NCBI GenBank assembly: GCA_002282385.1
Contig: NCJG01000003.1
Location: 79,852-143,851 of the forward strand
Origin: Sphingomonadales bacterium 39-57-19
GTDB taxonomy: Bacteria > Pseudomonadota > Alphaproteobacteria > Sphingomonadales > Sphingomonadaceae
Direction of reading: 5' to 3'
DNA: 64,000 nt
Both the position numbers and the translations under genes were made by a program. The notes beneath the pieces are model-generated. The model saw nothing but the letters and a program-made list of their open reading frames with translations. It had not been told where the DNA came from and made no database searches. Below are positions 1-8,783 of this stretch, in pieces; the stretch's first letter is position 1, and every line of letters begins with the position of its first letter.

Positions 1-781
1 ACATAGTCGCCGCGCCAGAATAGGCGCTGGAAAAGCCATTGGTCAGCAGGTTACGGTGCGAACCTAAAGCGCCCTTTGGCTTGCCGGTCGTCCCGCTGGT
101 GTAGAAAATGGTGGCCGCGTCATCTGGCGCAATCGCGACATCAGGCAACGGCAGGTCAGCCAAATCGGCGTAGCTTTTTGCAGTGCCAATGATGCTTTCG
201 AGCGTGATGGCGGGCTCGGCCATTGCCGCTGCACCCGCGCGCGCGACCATGACATGCGCGAGCGCAGGCATTTCTGATTTGTAGGGCGATATGCGGTCCC
301 AGCGTTCGGCGTCGCAGATCAGAACCGCTGCACCCGAATCGGCCAAACCAAAGGCAAGCTCTTCGCCGGTCCACCATGCATTTAACGGCACAACAATCGC
401 GCCCGTGACTGCGGCCGCAAAAAAGGCGACTGGCCATTCAGGCAGATTGCGCATGGCAAGGGCAACGCGGTCGCCCTTTTTTACGCCGCGTGCTTGCAGC
501 GCATGCGCGAGGGTCGCCACCGCGCGGTGCCAAGCTGCGTACGTGACGCGTTCATCCTCATACACCACAAATTCGCGGTCGCCGAATGACGCATTGGCGT
601 GCGCGGCCAGTACCGCGAGATTTGGCAGTGCGTTTTTCCAGACGCGCGTTGGCACACCTTCAATCTCGGCCGTTTCCATTTCGAACGGCATGCCAGGTGC
701 ACATAATGCATCCTTTACCTGATCTCGCGTCATGACGGGCCAACCCGCAGGTGGCGTCCACTTTTTACCGGCCTCGATCAT
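1..781 (-). CDS. AMP-forming acyl-CoA synthetase, N-terminal part (runs off the left edge)
   Basis: Only the first 260 codons are inside the window; the gene continues past position 1. The protein is an adenylate-forming ANL-superfamily enzyme, which activates a carboxylic acid with ATP and CoA. The phosphate-binding A3 motif FYTSGTTGKPKGA is visible near the left edge, and GVKKGDRVALAMRN is the usual earlier segment. The start is an ATG at 779-781 preceded on the minus strand by GGAGAG at suitable spacing. It is divergent from the aldehyde dehydrogenase at 901, with a 119-bp shared regulatory region holding a perfect palindrome. The acyl substrate cannot be told from this fragment; a fatty or aromatic acid is possible. 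Confidence 0.9.
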   Translation of the reverse strand, partial: MIEAGKKWTPPAGWPVMTRDQVKDALCAPGMPFEMETAEIEGVPTRVWKNALPNLAVLAAHANASFGDREFVVYEDERVTYAAWHRAVATLAHALQARGVKKGDRVALAMRNLPEWPVAFFAAAVTGAIVVPLNAWWTGEELAFGLADSGAAVLICDAERWDRISPYKSEMPALAHVMVARAGAAAMAEPAITLESIIGTAKSYADLADLPLPDVAIAPDDAATIFYTSGTTGKPKGALGSHRNLLTNGFSSAYSGAATM

Positions 782-812
782 GTTCTCTCCAATATACGCG
801 TCATGCTTTGTG

Positions 813-825
813 CATGTTGAACATG
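813..825. promoter_or_regulatory. Perfect 6-1-6 palindrome in a divergent promoter region
   Basis: CATGTT-G-AACATG is a perfect inverted repeat lying between the divergent acyl-CoA ligase (start 781) and aldehyde dehydrogenase (start 901). Its place and symmetry suit a dimeric repressor such as a TetR-, MarR- or GntR-type regulator. No such regulator gene is seen beside it, so the binding protein is unknown. Confidence 0.35.
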
Positions 826-900
826 TCGATACGCCAAAATGGTTTTCATTTGCAACGCTTCACGCTAGCAATTCATCAACGGGTTAAATGGAGAGAGAAA

Positions 901-2322
901 ATGACCGCAAATATGCAGACTGTGCTCGAAAAGCAGCGCGCAGCATTTACCGCAGCTATGCCAGAATCGATGTCGGTCCGCCGTGACCGTATCGATCGCG
1001 CGATTGCGATGTTGATCGATCATGCGGAGGATTTCGCAAAGGCCGTTTCTGCTGATTTCGGGCATCGTAGCCGCGAACAAACGCTGCTGACCGACATCAT
1101 GCCGTCTGTGAGCGCGATGAAGCATGCCAAGAAGCATTTTGAAAGCTGGGCCAAAGGTGAAAAGCGCAAGCCAACTTTCCCGCTTGGTTTGCTCGGCGCC
1201 AAGGCCGAAGTCGTTTACCAGCCAAAGGGCGTTGTCGGCGTTGTTGCGCCATGGAACTTCCCCGTTGGTATGGTGATGGTCCCGATGGCAGGCATTCTCG
1301 CCGCCGGTAACCGCGCGATGATCAAGCCATCCGAATTCACCGAGCGCGTGTCGGCATTGTTCGAAGAGCTCGTGCCACAATATTTCGCCGAAGAGGAAAT
1401 GGCCGTTTTCACTGGCGGCGCTGAAGTCGGCATGGCGTTTTCAAAGCTGGCATTCGACCATATGATATTCACCGGCGCGACGGGCGTGGGCAAGCATATC
1501 ATGCGCGCCGCAGCGGACAATCTCGTGCCCGTGACGCTTGAGCTTGGCGGCAAATCACCGACCATCATTGGCCGAAGTGCGGACACGAAAAAGGCTGGCG
1601 AGCGCATTGCCCTGGGCAAGATGATGAATGCGGGTCAAATCTGCCTCGCGCCCGATTATTTGATGGTGCCCGACGACCAAGAGCATGATGTCATCGCGGC
1701 GGTGAAGGCGGGCGCAATCGCGCAATATCCCACTTTGCTGCACAATGACGATTATACCTCGGTTGTGAATGGCCGAAATTATGAGCGGCTTCAGGGCTAT
1801 CTGGACGATGCGCGTGAAAAGGGCGCTGAACTGATCGAAATCAATCCTGCGGACGAAGATTTTGTCGGATCAAACGGCAACAAAATGCCGCTGACGATTG
1901 TCCGCAATGTCACCGACGACATGAAGGTGATGCAGGAAGAAATCTTCGGACCGATTCTGCCCGTCATGACCTATTCGTCGATGGATGAAGCGATTGATTA
2001 TGTGAATGCACATGATCGTCCGCTTGGCCTATATTATTTCGGAACGGACAAGGCCGAGGAAGAACGCGTCTTGTCGCGGACCGTCTCTGGCGGCGTAACG
2101 ATCAACGACGTCGTCTTCCACAATGCGATGGAAGATTTGCCCTTTGGTGGAGTCGGGCCGTCGGGCATGGGCAATTACCACGGCGCGGACGGGTTCAAAA
2201 CCTTCAGCCATATGCGTGCGGTCTATCGTCAGACCGGCGTCGATGTTGCCGGGATTGGCGGATTTAAGGCGCCTTATGGCAAAGCGACGCTGAAGACACT
2301 CGCTAAGGAACTTAAGAAATAA
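901..2322 (+). CDS. Coniferyl-aldehyde-dehydrogenase-like NAD(P)+ aldehyde dehydrogenase
   Basis: This 473-residue ALDH-superfamily enzyme oxidises an aldehyde to the acid using NAD(P)+. The general-base motif LELGGKSP places Glu at about residue 214, and NAGQICLAP places the catalytic Cys at about 248. The overall shape (short N-terminus, PWNFP cofactor segment, C-terminal SHMRAVY) resembles bacterial coniferyl aldehyde dehydrogenases (CalB type). The start at 901 is chosen because GAGAGAAA precedes the ATG; the reading frame is open further upstream but without a ribosome site. The divergent acyl-CoA ligase suggests a shared role in aldehyde/acid breakdown. The true substrate could instead be a medium-chain or aromatic aldehyde. 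Confidence 0.88.
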   Translation: MTANMQTVLEKQRAAFTAAMPESMSVRRDRIDRAIAMLIDHAEDFAKAVSADFGHRSREQTLLTDIMPSVSAMKHAKKHFESWAKGEKRKPTFPLGLLGAKAEVVYQPKGVVGVVAPWNFPVGMVMVPMAGILAAGNRAMIKPSEFTERVSALFEELVPQYFAEEEMAVFTGGAEVGMAFSKLAFDHMIFTGATGVGKHIMRAAADNLVPVTLELGGKSPTIIGRSADTKKAGERIALGKMMNAGQICLAPDYLMVPDDQEHDVIAAVKAGAIAQYPTLLHNDDYTSVVNGRNYERLQGYLDDAREKGAELIEINPADEDFVGSNGNKMPLTIVRNVTDDMKVMQEEIFGPILPVMTYSSMDEAIDYVNAHDRPLGLYYFGTDKAEEERVLSRTVSGGVTINDVVFHNAMEDLPFGGVGPSGMGNYHGADGFKTFSHMRAVYRQTGVDVAGIGGFKAPYGKATLKTLAKELKK

Positions 2323-2340
2323 GGATGCGCTTGCATCGAG

Positions 2341-2368
2341 GCGGAGGCTCGGTTAGAGGAGCCTCCGC
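2341..2368 (+). terminator. Hairpin after the aldehyde dehydrogenase
   Basis: GCGGAGGCTC (2341-2350) pairs perfectly with GAGCCTCCGC (2359-2368) across an 8-nt loop, 18 bp after the stop codon. There is no clear T-run after it, so it may be a weak or Rho-assisted terminator that separates the gene from the tRNA. Confidence 0.6.
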
Positions 2369-2396
2369 TTCGACAGGTTCGCCCTGATGAAGATGT

Positions 2397-2480
2397 GCCC
2401 CAGTGGTGGAATGGTAGACGCGCTGGATTCAAAATCCTGTTCCGAAAGGAGTGCCCGTTCGAGTCGGGCCTGGGGCACCA
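2397..2480 (+). tRNA. tRNA-Leu (anticodon CAA)
   Basis: The acceptor stem GCCCCAG pairs with CTGGGGC, followed by the discriminator A and an encoded CCA (2478-2480). The anticodon loop TTCAAAA gives CAA, which reads UUG. The long variable arm marks a class II tRNA, as expected for leucine. The T-arm GTTCGAGTC is present. It stands alone between the aldehyde dehydrogenase and sdaA. Confidence 0.96.
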
Positions 2481-2601
2481 CCACAATTCCGAAACTTTAA
2501 AAGCAACGTTACTCGGCGCGTTAAGCTCGACGGGCGATCAACTTCGTCTGGACCCAAAATGGTTGTGTAAACGCGTTGCGGTGTTAATGGCCTTGCGTCA
2601 A

Positions 2602-3957
2602 ATGTATCAGCCCTTCAGCATCATGGATTTGTTCACCATTGGTATCGGGCCGTCCAGCTCGCATACTGTTGGGCCGATGCGCGCCGCGCGTGACTTTGCC
2701 GAGCGGTCGCTGATCCGGCCAGATGTTGGCAAAATTACGTGCGAGTTATTTGGGTCGCTTGCTCTCACAGGACATGGCCACGCAACTGACACGGCCATAT
2801 TGCTTGGGCTGTCGGGATACACACCTGAGGGCACTGACCCCGACGAGATCGCTGCTGTCGTTAGCGCCATTCGGGAAGCGGACCGTTTGCATCTTGCTGG
2901 CAAAGTGCAGGTCAGCTTTGTCGAAAGTCAGCATTTGCTGTTTTGCAAAGGCACGTTTCTAGCCGGTCATGCAAATGCCATGCGCTTCACTGCCACCTAC
3001 AGCGACAGCTCCGAATATAGTGAAACCTATTTTTCCATCGGTGGTGGGGCCATCGTCCGGGACGGGGTCGCTGCGCCGCGTTTGAATTTCGAACTGCCTT
3101 ATCCTTTTGCATCGGGTGCGGAATTGTTGGCGGTGGGCGAACGGACCGGGCTCACTTTTGGCGCTGTCGTGCAGGCCAACGAATCGGCGTGGCGTAGCGA
3201 CGAAGAAACTTATGCGTTTATTGACGATGTCCGCGTCGCTATGCTTGATTGCATCAAGCGCGGCATAGCAAAAGACGGCGTCTTGCCGGGCGGCTTAAAT
3301 GTAAAGCGGCGCGCGAAATCTTTACACGAGCGGCTCGTCGAACGAGGCCCACGCAGCGATCCTTCGACGGTGTTCGAATGGGTCAGCCTATGGGCACTTG
3401 CGGTGAATGAGGAAAATGCAGCCGGGGGCCGTGTGGTGACGGCGCCGACCAATGGCGCGGCGGGCGTTATTCCCGCGGTTCTGAAATATTATGAAATATT
3501 TACGGCTAACCCCACACCCGAAGGCAGCCGGTTATTTCTGACCACGGCAAGTGCGATTGGTTTCCTGTATAAAACAAACGCGTCCATATCCGCGGCAGAA
3601 ATGGGCTGTCAGGGTGAAGTTGGCGTTGCCTGTTCGATGGCGGCTGCCGGGCTTGCAGCAGCGTTGGGCGGCAGCAATGCGCAGGTGGAAAATGCAGCCG
3701 AAATCGGCATGGAGCATAATTTGGGCCTGACCTGCGATCCCATTGGCGGTCTTGTGCAAATTCCATGCATCGAACGCAACACCATGGGCGCGATCAAGGC
3801 GATCAATGCTGCCTATCTCGCGCTTCAGGGCGATGGCGCGCATGTCGTCAGCCTGGACGCCGTCATTGAAACGATGCGCCAGACTGGCGAGGATATGCGC
3901 TCCAAATATAAAGAAACCAGCCTTGGCGGGCTTGCCGTCAATGTCGTCGAATGCTGA
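2602..3957 (+). CDS. sdaA: L-serine ammonia-lyase (iron-sulfur type)
   Basis: This 451-residue enzyme deaminates L-serine to pyruvate and ammonia. The N-terminal GIGPSSSHTVGPM signature of the beta domain is present. The C-terminal alpha domain carries the [4Fe-4S] cysteine context (EMGCQGEVGVACSM and GLTCDPIGG...IPCIERN), so this is the single-chain form. No start has a good ribosome site. ATG 2602 fits family length; ATG 2587 is also possible. The frame is open back into the tRNA, but that extension is not credible. Its physiological link to this window may be that glycine plus methylene-THF from the sarcosine oxidases can become serine, then pyruvate. It converges on the next gene with a 3-bp gap. 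Confidence 0.93.
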   Translation: MYQPFSIMDLFTIGIGPSSSHTVGPMRAARDFAERSLIRPDVGKITCELFGSLALTGHGHATDTAILLGLSGYTPEGTDPDEIAAVVSAIREADRLHLAGKVQVSFVESQHLLFCKGTFLAGHANAMRFTATYSDSSEYSETYFSIGGGAIVRDGVAAPRLNFELPYPFASGAELLAVGERTGLTFGAVVQANESAWRSDEETYAFIDDVRVAMLDCIKRGIAKDGVLPGGLNVKRRAKSLHERLVERGPRSDPSTVFEWVSLWALAVNEENAAGGRVVTAPTNGAAGVIPAVLKYYEIFTANPTPEGSRLFLTTASAIGFLYKTNASISAAEMGCQGEVGVACSMAAAGLAAALGGSNAQVENAAEIGMEHNLGLTCDPIGGLVQIPCIERNTMGAIKAINAAYLALQGDGAHVVSLDAVIETMRQTGEDMRSKYKETSLGGLAVNVVEC

Positions 3958-3960
3958 CGA

Positions 3961-4683
3961 TCAGAATCTGATCATGATCCGCTGGGCAAGTGCGGGCGAC
4001 ATCGAATACACAAGCCGAAGCAGCTTCACCATGCCAACATTCGCCTCAGGCGCGTTTGTCGCAATGGCATCAACGATTTCTGCGGCACATTCCTTTGCCG
4101 ACATCTTTTTGCCATTTACGCGCCCGCGCGTCATTGCGGTGTCGACGACCGGCGGCAATGCTTCAATGACATGAACCTTGGTATCGCGCAGATTGTGCCG
4201 CAGCGATTGGGTAAAGCTTCTGAGGCCCGCTTTGGTCGCGCAATAGACTGGACCACCTGCGCGCGGAGCAATGGCGAGGCCTGAGGTGACATTCACAATC
4301 GAGGCCTCGGGTCGCTCAAGCAAGCCCGGCAACAAGTGCCCAATCAGGTGCAATGGCGCGTTGAGGTTCAGGAAGATCGCCTGATCAGTGAGCGCCAGAT
4401 CAAGCGGCTCGCCCGGTCCGAAATTACCGCTCATCCCAGCGTTGTTGATCAGGATGTCCAGCTCGCGCCCTGCGAGCGCGGCAGCAAGTTCCGCACAGCC
4501 CGCAGCATTGGAGAGGTCTGCCTTAATGGCCTGCAATCCCTCTTGCCGTGCAGACGCAAGCGCGTCTTCGCGGCGACCGCAGACGATGACGGCTGCGCCC
4601 TGCGCCATCATTTGGCGTGCGATTTTCAAACCGATGCCGTCGGTCCCACCCGTAACCAATGCGGTCTTGCCCTTAAGTTCCAT
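3961..4683 (-). CDS. Short-chain dehydrogenase/reductase (DltE-like)
   Basis: This is a 240-residue classical SDR. The cofactor motif TGGTDGIG is at residues 11-18, NNAG at 80-83, Ser134, and Tyr147/Lys151 in YCATK form the catalytic set. The C-terminus is longer than in FabG and resembles the DltE/YdfG-like group, whose substrates are mostly undefined. The start at 4683 follows GAGGGGGG on the minus strand. It lies 45 bp downstream of the quinone-reductase gene on the same strand, so the two may be cotranscribed. Confidence 0.85.
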   Translation of the reverse strand: MELKGKTALVTGGTDGIGLKIARQMMAQGAAVIVCGRREDALASARQEGLQAIKADLSNAAGCAELAAALAGRELDILINNAGMSGNFGPGEPLDLALTDQAIFLNLNAPLHLIGHLLPGLLERPEASIVNVTSGLAIAPRAGGPVYCATKAGLRSFTQSLRHNLRDTKVHVIEALPPVVDTAMTRGRVNGKKMSAKECAAEIVDAIATNAPEANVGMVKLLRLVYSMSPALAQRIMIRF

Positions 4684-4728
4684 AAATCCCCCCTCAATAT
4701 TGCCTTGAATCACTCTTGCCCTGCATTG

Positions 4729-5703
4729 TCAGGGAATCAGTATCGAAGAACCAACTGTTTTGCGCCCTTCAAGATCGCGATGTGCCTGTGCGGCGTCTTC
4801 TAGCGCATAGCGATGGCGGATGGTGATATCGATGATGCCTTGGCGGAACATGTCGAACACATATTCCGCGCCTGCTGCCCGCTCCGCTGCATTGTGATAA
4901 TAATCGAACAAGGTGGGGCGTGAGACGTAGAGCGAACCTTTTTGCGCCAAAGTGCCAAGATTGACACCCGTCACCGGACCGCTGGCATTGCCATAGCTGA
5001 CGATAAGGCCGCGCCGCGCGGTTGCGTTCAACGATGTTTCCCATGTGTCGCGGCCGACACCGTCGAATGTGACTTCGACGCCTTTGCCGCCCGTCAGTTC
5101 GCGCACCTGCGCTGCGACATCTTCTTTACCATTTAATATGACATGGTCGGCCCCCGCCGCCCGCGCCAGCGCTGCCTTTTCATCTGTGCTGACTGTCCCG
5201 ATGACGCGGGCACCAACATGCTTCAGCCATTGCACCAGCAACAATCCGACGCCGCCCGCCGCTGCGTGCACCAATATGTCCCATTTGGGCTGAACCTTGG
5301 CACAGCGTTCGACAAGAAACTCGGTGGTGCAGCCCTTGAGCAAGCCCGCGGCCGCAATTTCGTCGCTGATGTCGTCTGGCACCAAAAACAGGCCATGCGC
5401 GGCAATATTGCGCGCGGTGGCATAGGCACCGATGCTTGGACCAAAAGTCGCGACCCGGTCGCCAACGCGCCAGTCGGTCACGCCGTCTCCCACCGCCTCA
5501 ATTATGCCCGCCGCCTCCATGCCAAGGCCAGAGGGCAGCGCCATCGGATACAGGCCGCCACGATGATAGGTGTCAATGAAGTTCAGGCCAACGGCCAGAT
5601 TGCGCATACGGACCTCACCCGGACCGGGCGCTGCCAGTTCAACGTCCGTCCACGCAATAACGTCCGGCCCACCGGTTTGCCGAATTTGTGCTGCTCTTTC
5701 CAT
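4729..5703 (-). CDS. Zinc-independent quinone oxidoreductase (MDR family)
   Basis: This 324-residue medium-chain reductase resembles E. coli QorA, which reduces quinones with NADPH in the cytoplasm. The N-terminal GroES-like fold contains GLNFIDTYHRGGLYP, typical of the family. The nucleotide-binding loop is AAAGGVG. The cysteine/histidine zinc ligands of true alcohol dehydrogenases are absent. The start at 5703 follows AAGGAG. It is likely cotranscribed with the downstream SDR. Confidence 0.9.
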   Translation of the reverse strand: MERAAQIRQTGGPDVIAWTDVELAAPGPGEVRMRNLAVGLNFIDTYHRGGLYPMALPSGLGMEAAGIIEAVGDGVTDWRVGDRVATFGPSIGAYATARNIAAHGLFLVPDDISDEIAAAGLLKGCTTEFLVERCAKVQPKWDILVHAAAGGVGLLLVQWLKHVGARVIGTVSTDEKAALARAAGADHVILNGKEDVAAQVRELTGGKGVEVTFDGVGRDTWETSLNATARRGLIVSYGNASGPVTGVNLGTLAQKGSLYVSRPTLFDYYHNAAERAAGAEYVFDMFRQGIIDITIRHRYALEDAAQAHRDLEGRKTVGSSILIP

Positions 5704-5774
5704 CGGGAGAACTCCTTTTTGTTGCATGCATCCTAACAGAGCCAGTGGCAGGCCGCCAACCCGCGCTGCGGAAT

Positions 5775-5841
5775 ATGGTTAAAAAGACGTCAATAACCGT
5801 CGCAGATCGGGACATTCGAGTTTGGGTCCCTCTTTAACCAT
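5775..5841. promoter_or_regulatory. Pair of inverted CtrA-like half sites
   Basis: ATGGTTAA at 5775-5782 is the exact reverse complement of TTAACCAT at 5834-5841. Both match the TTAACCAT form of the CtrA cell-cycle regulator site known from alphaproteobacteria. They lie in the region between the quinone reductase and a possible small membrane-protein gene at 5887. The rest of 5704-5886 shows no gene. Function is inferred from motif identity only. Confidence 0.3.
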
Positions 5842-5886
5842 CTTTTGGCATGGCCATTATGCCTAACAAAACGTTAACGTCTGATC

Positions 5887-6078
5887 ATGATGAAAAGAAG
5901 ATTAGTCGGTCATAACGAAGCTGCCCGCCATCCCCTTCGGCAGATGCTTCCCCCACCACAGATGACGCACGCCGTCATCGCGCCACGCCCCACATCGTGG
6001 TGGCGCAGGGAGGATACGCATTTGTTTATGCTCAGCTTCAGTGCGTTTTTTGTCGCAATAAGCAGCTATATTGCCTGA
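5887..6078 (+). CDS. Possible small single-pass membrane protein (hypothetical)
   Basis: This 63-residue frame begins at 5887 (a second ATG follows at 5890). The first 45 residues are basic and proline-rich. They are followed by REDTHLF and a hydrophobic C-terminal stretch (MLSFSAFFVAISSYIA) long enough for one membrane helix. I do not recognise a family with certainty, and there is no clear Shine-Dalgarno sequence. It converges on the MFS gene with a 3-bp gap and sits downstream of the CtrA-like sites. It may be real, but a chance frame cannot be excluded. Confidence 0.4.
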   Translation: MMKRRLVGHNEAARHPLRQMLPPPQMTHAVIAPRPTSWWRREDTHLFMLSFSAFFVAISSYIA

Positions 6079-6081
6079 CTG

Positions 6082-7365
6082 TTAGGCGGCGACGGGGTCG
6101 CACGCCTTGTGCAGCTTCCACGAAATCCATGCCGAAACAAGGCAGGCCGCCGCAATCATGAACAACGTGTCGGGAATGCTCACGCCTGCGCTGACGAGAA
6201 GGCTGTAAATCACAGCACCAATGACCATCGCGCCGGAATTCACGATGTTATTGGCGGCAATGGTGCGGGCGGTTTGCGACTTTGCAACGGTCGTCGTCAG
6301 AAACGCGTAGAGCGGGACGACAAACATACCCCCGGCGATCGAAATACCAAGAAGATCGACAATCATGCGATCGCCATAGCCTAGCGTCAGAAACTGCCAC
6401 CAATCTATCAGCTCTGGCCCGGTGGGTTGCCAGTGGCTGACCGTCCACCAAAGATCCAGGACGAACAGACCCATTATGATAACTGAAATCGGTGCATATT
6501 TTGCCGACACTGTGCCATTCAGCATGCGGTTGACGGCGACTGAGCCAATGGCGATGCCGATGGAGAAGAACGCCGTGAACAAGGTCGCGACAGTGTTGTC
6601 ACCACCGATTGCGTTTTTGACCATAGGTGGGAAAATCGACCCAAGGACAGCGCCAACGCCCCAGAAAAAGCTGATCGCCATGATCGCCAAAAACAGGCGG
6701 GGTATATGCATGGTGTCGCGCACCAGTCGCCAGCTGCTGCGAAAGATGTTCCAGTCCATTTTGGCGGTTGGCGCATCGCTTTCGGGCGGTGCGAGCGGAA
6801 CAGATTGCGCGGTCACGCGTCCGATGATGGCAACGATGATAATCCCTATGCCTGCAATTTTTCCGGGAATGATCCCGCCCGCAATCGTCCCGCCCAAGAT
6901 GGCAAGATAGGTCCCGGCTTCGACAAGGCCAGTTCCGCCCAAAACCTCATCTTGCTCCAAATGCTGGGGCAGAATCGCATATTTAATGGGGCCAAAGAAA
7001 GTGGAATGCACGCCCATTGCGAACAATGCGGCGAGCATCATCGGTATGTTGTGCAGGTAGATACCCGCTGCACCGAAGATCATGATAAAAATCTCGGCTG
7101 TCTTTACCATGCGAATGACGCGCGTCTTTTCGATGGTATCGGCCAATTGCCCCGCAAGCGCGGAAAACAGGAAAAAGGGTAATATGAACAGCGCGCCCGC
7201 GATGGCGTTAAAATTCGCTTCTTGGGTCGGGTCAGAATAGATTTCGTACGTCACCAAAATGACCATGGCCATCTTGTAAAAATTGTCGTTGAAAGCATTC
7301 AGGAACTGCGTGACGAAAAGCGGCAAAAATCTGCGCTTGTTCAACAGGGACATTGTCGTGGCCAT
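6082..7365 (-). CDS. MFS transporter resembling lysophospholipid flippase LplT
   Basis: This 427-residue protein has about 12 membrane segments. The start, KRRFLPLFVTQFLNAFNDNF, is characteristic of the LplT group and of the MFS half of LplT-Aas acyltransferase fusions. LplT flips lysophospholipids across the inner membrane so that they can be reacylated. No acyltransferase domain is fused here. The loop LADTIEKTRVIRMVK is the MFS motif between helices 2 and 3. The divergent neighbour is the phospholipid gene pgsA, which supports a lipid role. The start could also be the ATG four codons later. Confidence 0.85.
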   Translation of the reverse strand: MATTMSLLNKRRFLPLFVTQFLNAFNDNFYKMAMVILVTYEIYSDPTQEANFNAIAGALFILPFFLFSALAGQLADTIEKTRVIRMVKTAEIFIMIFGAAGIYLHNIPMMLAALFAMGVHSTFFGPIKYAILPQHLEQDEVLGGTGLVEAGTYLAILGGTIAGGIIPGKIAGIGIIIVAIIGRVTAQSVPLAPPESDAPTAKMDWNIFRSSWRLVRDTMHIPRLFLAIMAISFFWGVGAVLGSIFPPMVKNAIGGDNTVATLFTAFFSIGIAIGSVAVNRMLNGTVSAKYAPISVIIMGLFVLDLWWTVSHWQPTGPELIDWWQFLTLGYGDRMIVDLLGISIAGGMFVVPLYAFLTTTVAKSQTARTIAANNIVNSGAMVIGAVIYSLLVSAGVSIPDTLFMIAAACLVSAWISWKLHKACDPVAA

Positions 7366-7494
7366 TAGTTCTTGCAGTTCCTATGCGGACGGTATCGGAG
7401 CCTTAGCGGCCCAGCCCTATCATGGCAAAGTGCATTTCATGTGACGGTGAAATAGCCGCGTGATTTTGCTGGCGCATCGCGCTATTGCTATAGG

Positions 7495-8067
7495 ATGCTT
7501 AGCTTACCCAACATCCTGACCTTGTCGCGCATTCTTGCTGTGCCCATTCTTGTCTTTTTGCTTTGGCCGGGTGCCACGGCGATTGGCATTCAGCCGGTGC
7601 CACTGGATTACGGCTTTGCATTCATACTGTACTGCCTGATGGGGATTACCGATTATTTCGATGGCTATCTTGCGCGGGCGCAGGGGACAGTGTCGAAATT
7701 GGGCGTTTTCCTTGATCCCATCGCCGATAAGATCATGGTAGCCGCTGTCATTTTGATGCTGGTGTTCACGCGTGATGTCGACGGTTGGCATGTCATTGCT
7801 GCCCTCATCATTTTACTGCGTGAAATGATCGTATCGGGCCTGCGCGAATTTTTGGCTGGCCTGCAGATTTCCGTGCCTGTTTCGAAGCTCGCCAAATGGA
7901 AGACGACGTTTCAACTTGTTTCGCTTGGCGGCATCATTTTGGCAGGCGCGTTGCCGGACTGGATGTTGCTGAAACAAGCGGCACTGGCGTTGCTGTGGAT
8001 CGCCGCGGTGCTGACCATGATTACCGGCTGGGATTATCTGCGCGTCGGCATAAAGCATATGGATTGA
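7495..8067 (+). CDS. pgsA: CDP-diacylglycerol--glycerol-3-phosphate 3-phosphatidyltransferase
   Basis: This 190-residue membrane enzyme makes phosphatidylglycerol phosphate, the first committed step to phosphatidylglycerol and cardiolipin. The CDP-alcohol phosphotransferase signature DGx2ARx8Gx3Dx3D is complete in DGYLARAQGTVSKLGVFLDP followed by IADK. Several hydrophobic helices surround it. The length is normal. It starts an apparent operon with moaD (4-bp gap) and moaE. Confidence 0.96.
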   Translation: MLSLPNILTLSRILAVPILVFLLWPGATAIGIQPVPLDYGFAFILYCLMGITDYFDGYLARAQGTVSKLGVFLDPIADKIMVAAVILMLVFTRDVDGWHVIAALIILLREMIVSGLREFLAGLQISVPVSKLAKWKTTFQLVSLGGIILAGALPDWMLLKQAALALLWIAAVLTMITGWDYLRVGIKHMD

Positions 8068-8071
8068 CCGC

Positions 8072-8323
8072 ATGAGGCTGGTGTATTTCGCGGCAGTTCG
8101 CGAGGCCATTGGGGTGGCCTCCGAAACATGTGATCTGCCGGCGCATGTGCGCAATATTAACGATGCGATTGACTGGCTGGCCGGTCAGTCATCCGGTCAT
8201 GCGCTGGCCTTTCAAGACAAGGCACGGCTTCGTTTCGCTTTGGACCAAGCTATGGTGCCGTTGGATGCCGCGCTTGGCGATGCACATGAGCTTGCAATAT
8301 TCCCGCCAGTGACCGGCGGATGA
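8072..8323 (+). CDS. moaD: Molybdopterin synthase small subunit MoaD
   Basis: This 83-residue beta-grasp protein ends in PPVTGG. The terminal Gly-Gly is the one that becomes a thiocarboxylate and donates sulfur to make the molybdopterin dithiolene. It opens with RLVYFAAVREAIG, usual for MoaD. It overlaps moaE by 4 nt (ATGA). The cofactor would serve enzymes such as the formate dehydrogenase at the right end of this window. Confidence 0.95.
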   Translation: MRLVYFAAVREAIGVASETCDLPAHVRNINDAIDWLAGQSSGHALAFQDKARLRFALDQAMVPLDAALGDAHELAIFPPVTGG

Positions 8324-8760
8324 AACGCGTCCTTATCAGCGACGAGCCGATCAGCGCGGAGTTTGCGCTGTCGGGGCTGAGTGATTTGGGGGGCGGTGCT
8401 GTATGCAGTTTTACCGGCATATCGCGCGACGATGGCGGCGTGACCGCGATTGAGCTTGAGCATTATCCCGGCATGACGGAATCAAGCTTGATGCGGTTAA
8501 TCGATGAAGCCTTTGCCCGCTGGGCATTGCTTGGCGCGGCGATTGTGCACCGGATTGGGCGCGTTGCGGTGGGCGAACCCGTGGTCGTTGTCGGCGCAGC
8601 GTCGCGGCACAGGGCAGACGCGCTTGAGGCCACGGCGTTTCTCATTGACCGCCTGAAAACCGACGCGCCATTTTGGAAGAAAGAGCATTATGCAGACGGC
8701 ACGTCCGTCTGGGTTGATGCCAAAACCAGCGACGACGACCGTTCTTCACGCTGGGCCTAA
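8320..8760 (+). CDS. moaE: Molybdopterin synthase catalytic subunit MoaE
   Basis: This 146-residue protein pairs with MoaD to convert precursor Z (cPMP) to molybdopterin. Family features include FTGISRDDGG near the start, LEHYPGM, and the C-terminal DAPFWKKE with the active-site lysine. The length is normal. It overlaps moaD by 4 nt, so translation is probably coupled. It converges on oxyR. Confidence 0.95.
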   Translation: MKRVLISDEPISAEFALSGLSDLGGGAVCSFTGISRDDGGVTAIELEHYPGMTESSLMRLIDEAFARWALLGAAIVHRIGRVAVGEPVVVVGAASRHRADALEATAFLIDRLKTDAPFWKKEHYADGTSVWVDAKTSDDDRSSRWA

Positions 8761-8783
8761 CGGTTCCGGGCGCTGCTCAGCTT

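Noticed and set aside
2395..2601. Upstream extension of sdaA
   Set aside because: The frame runs through tRNA-Leu, so the extended start is not real.
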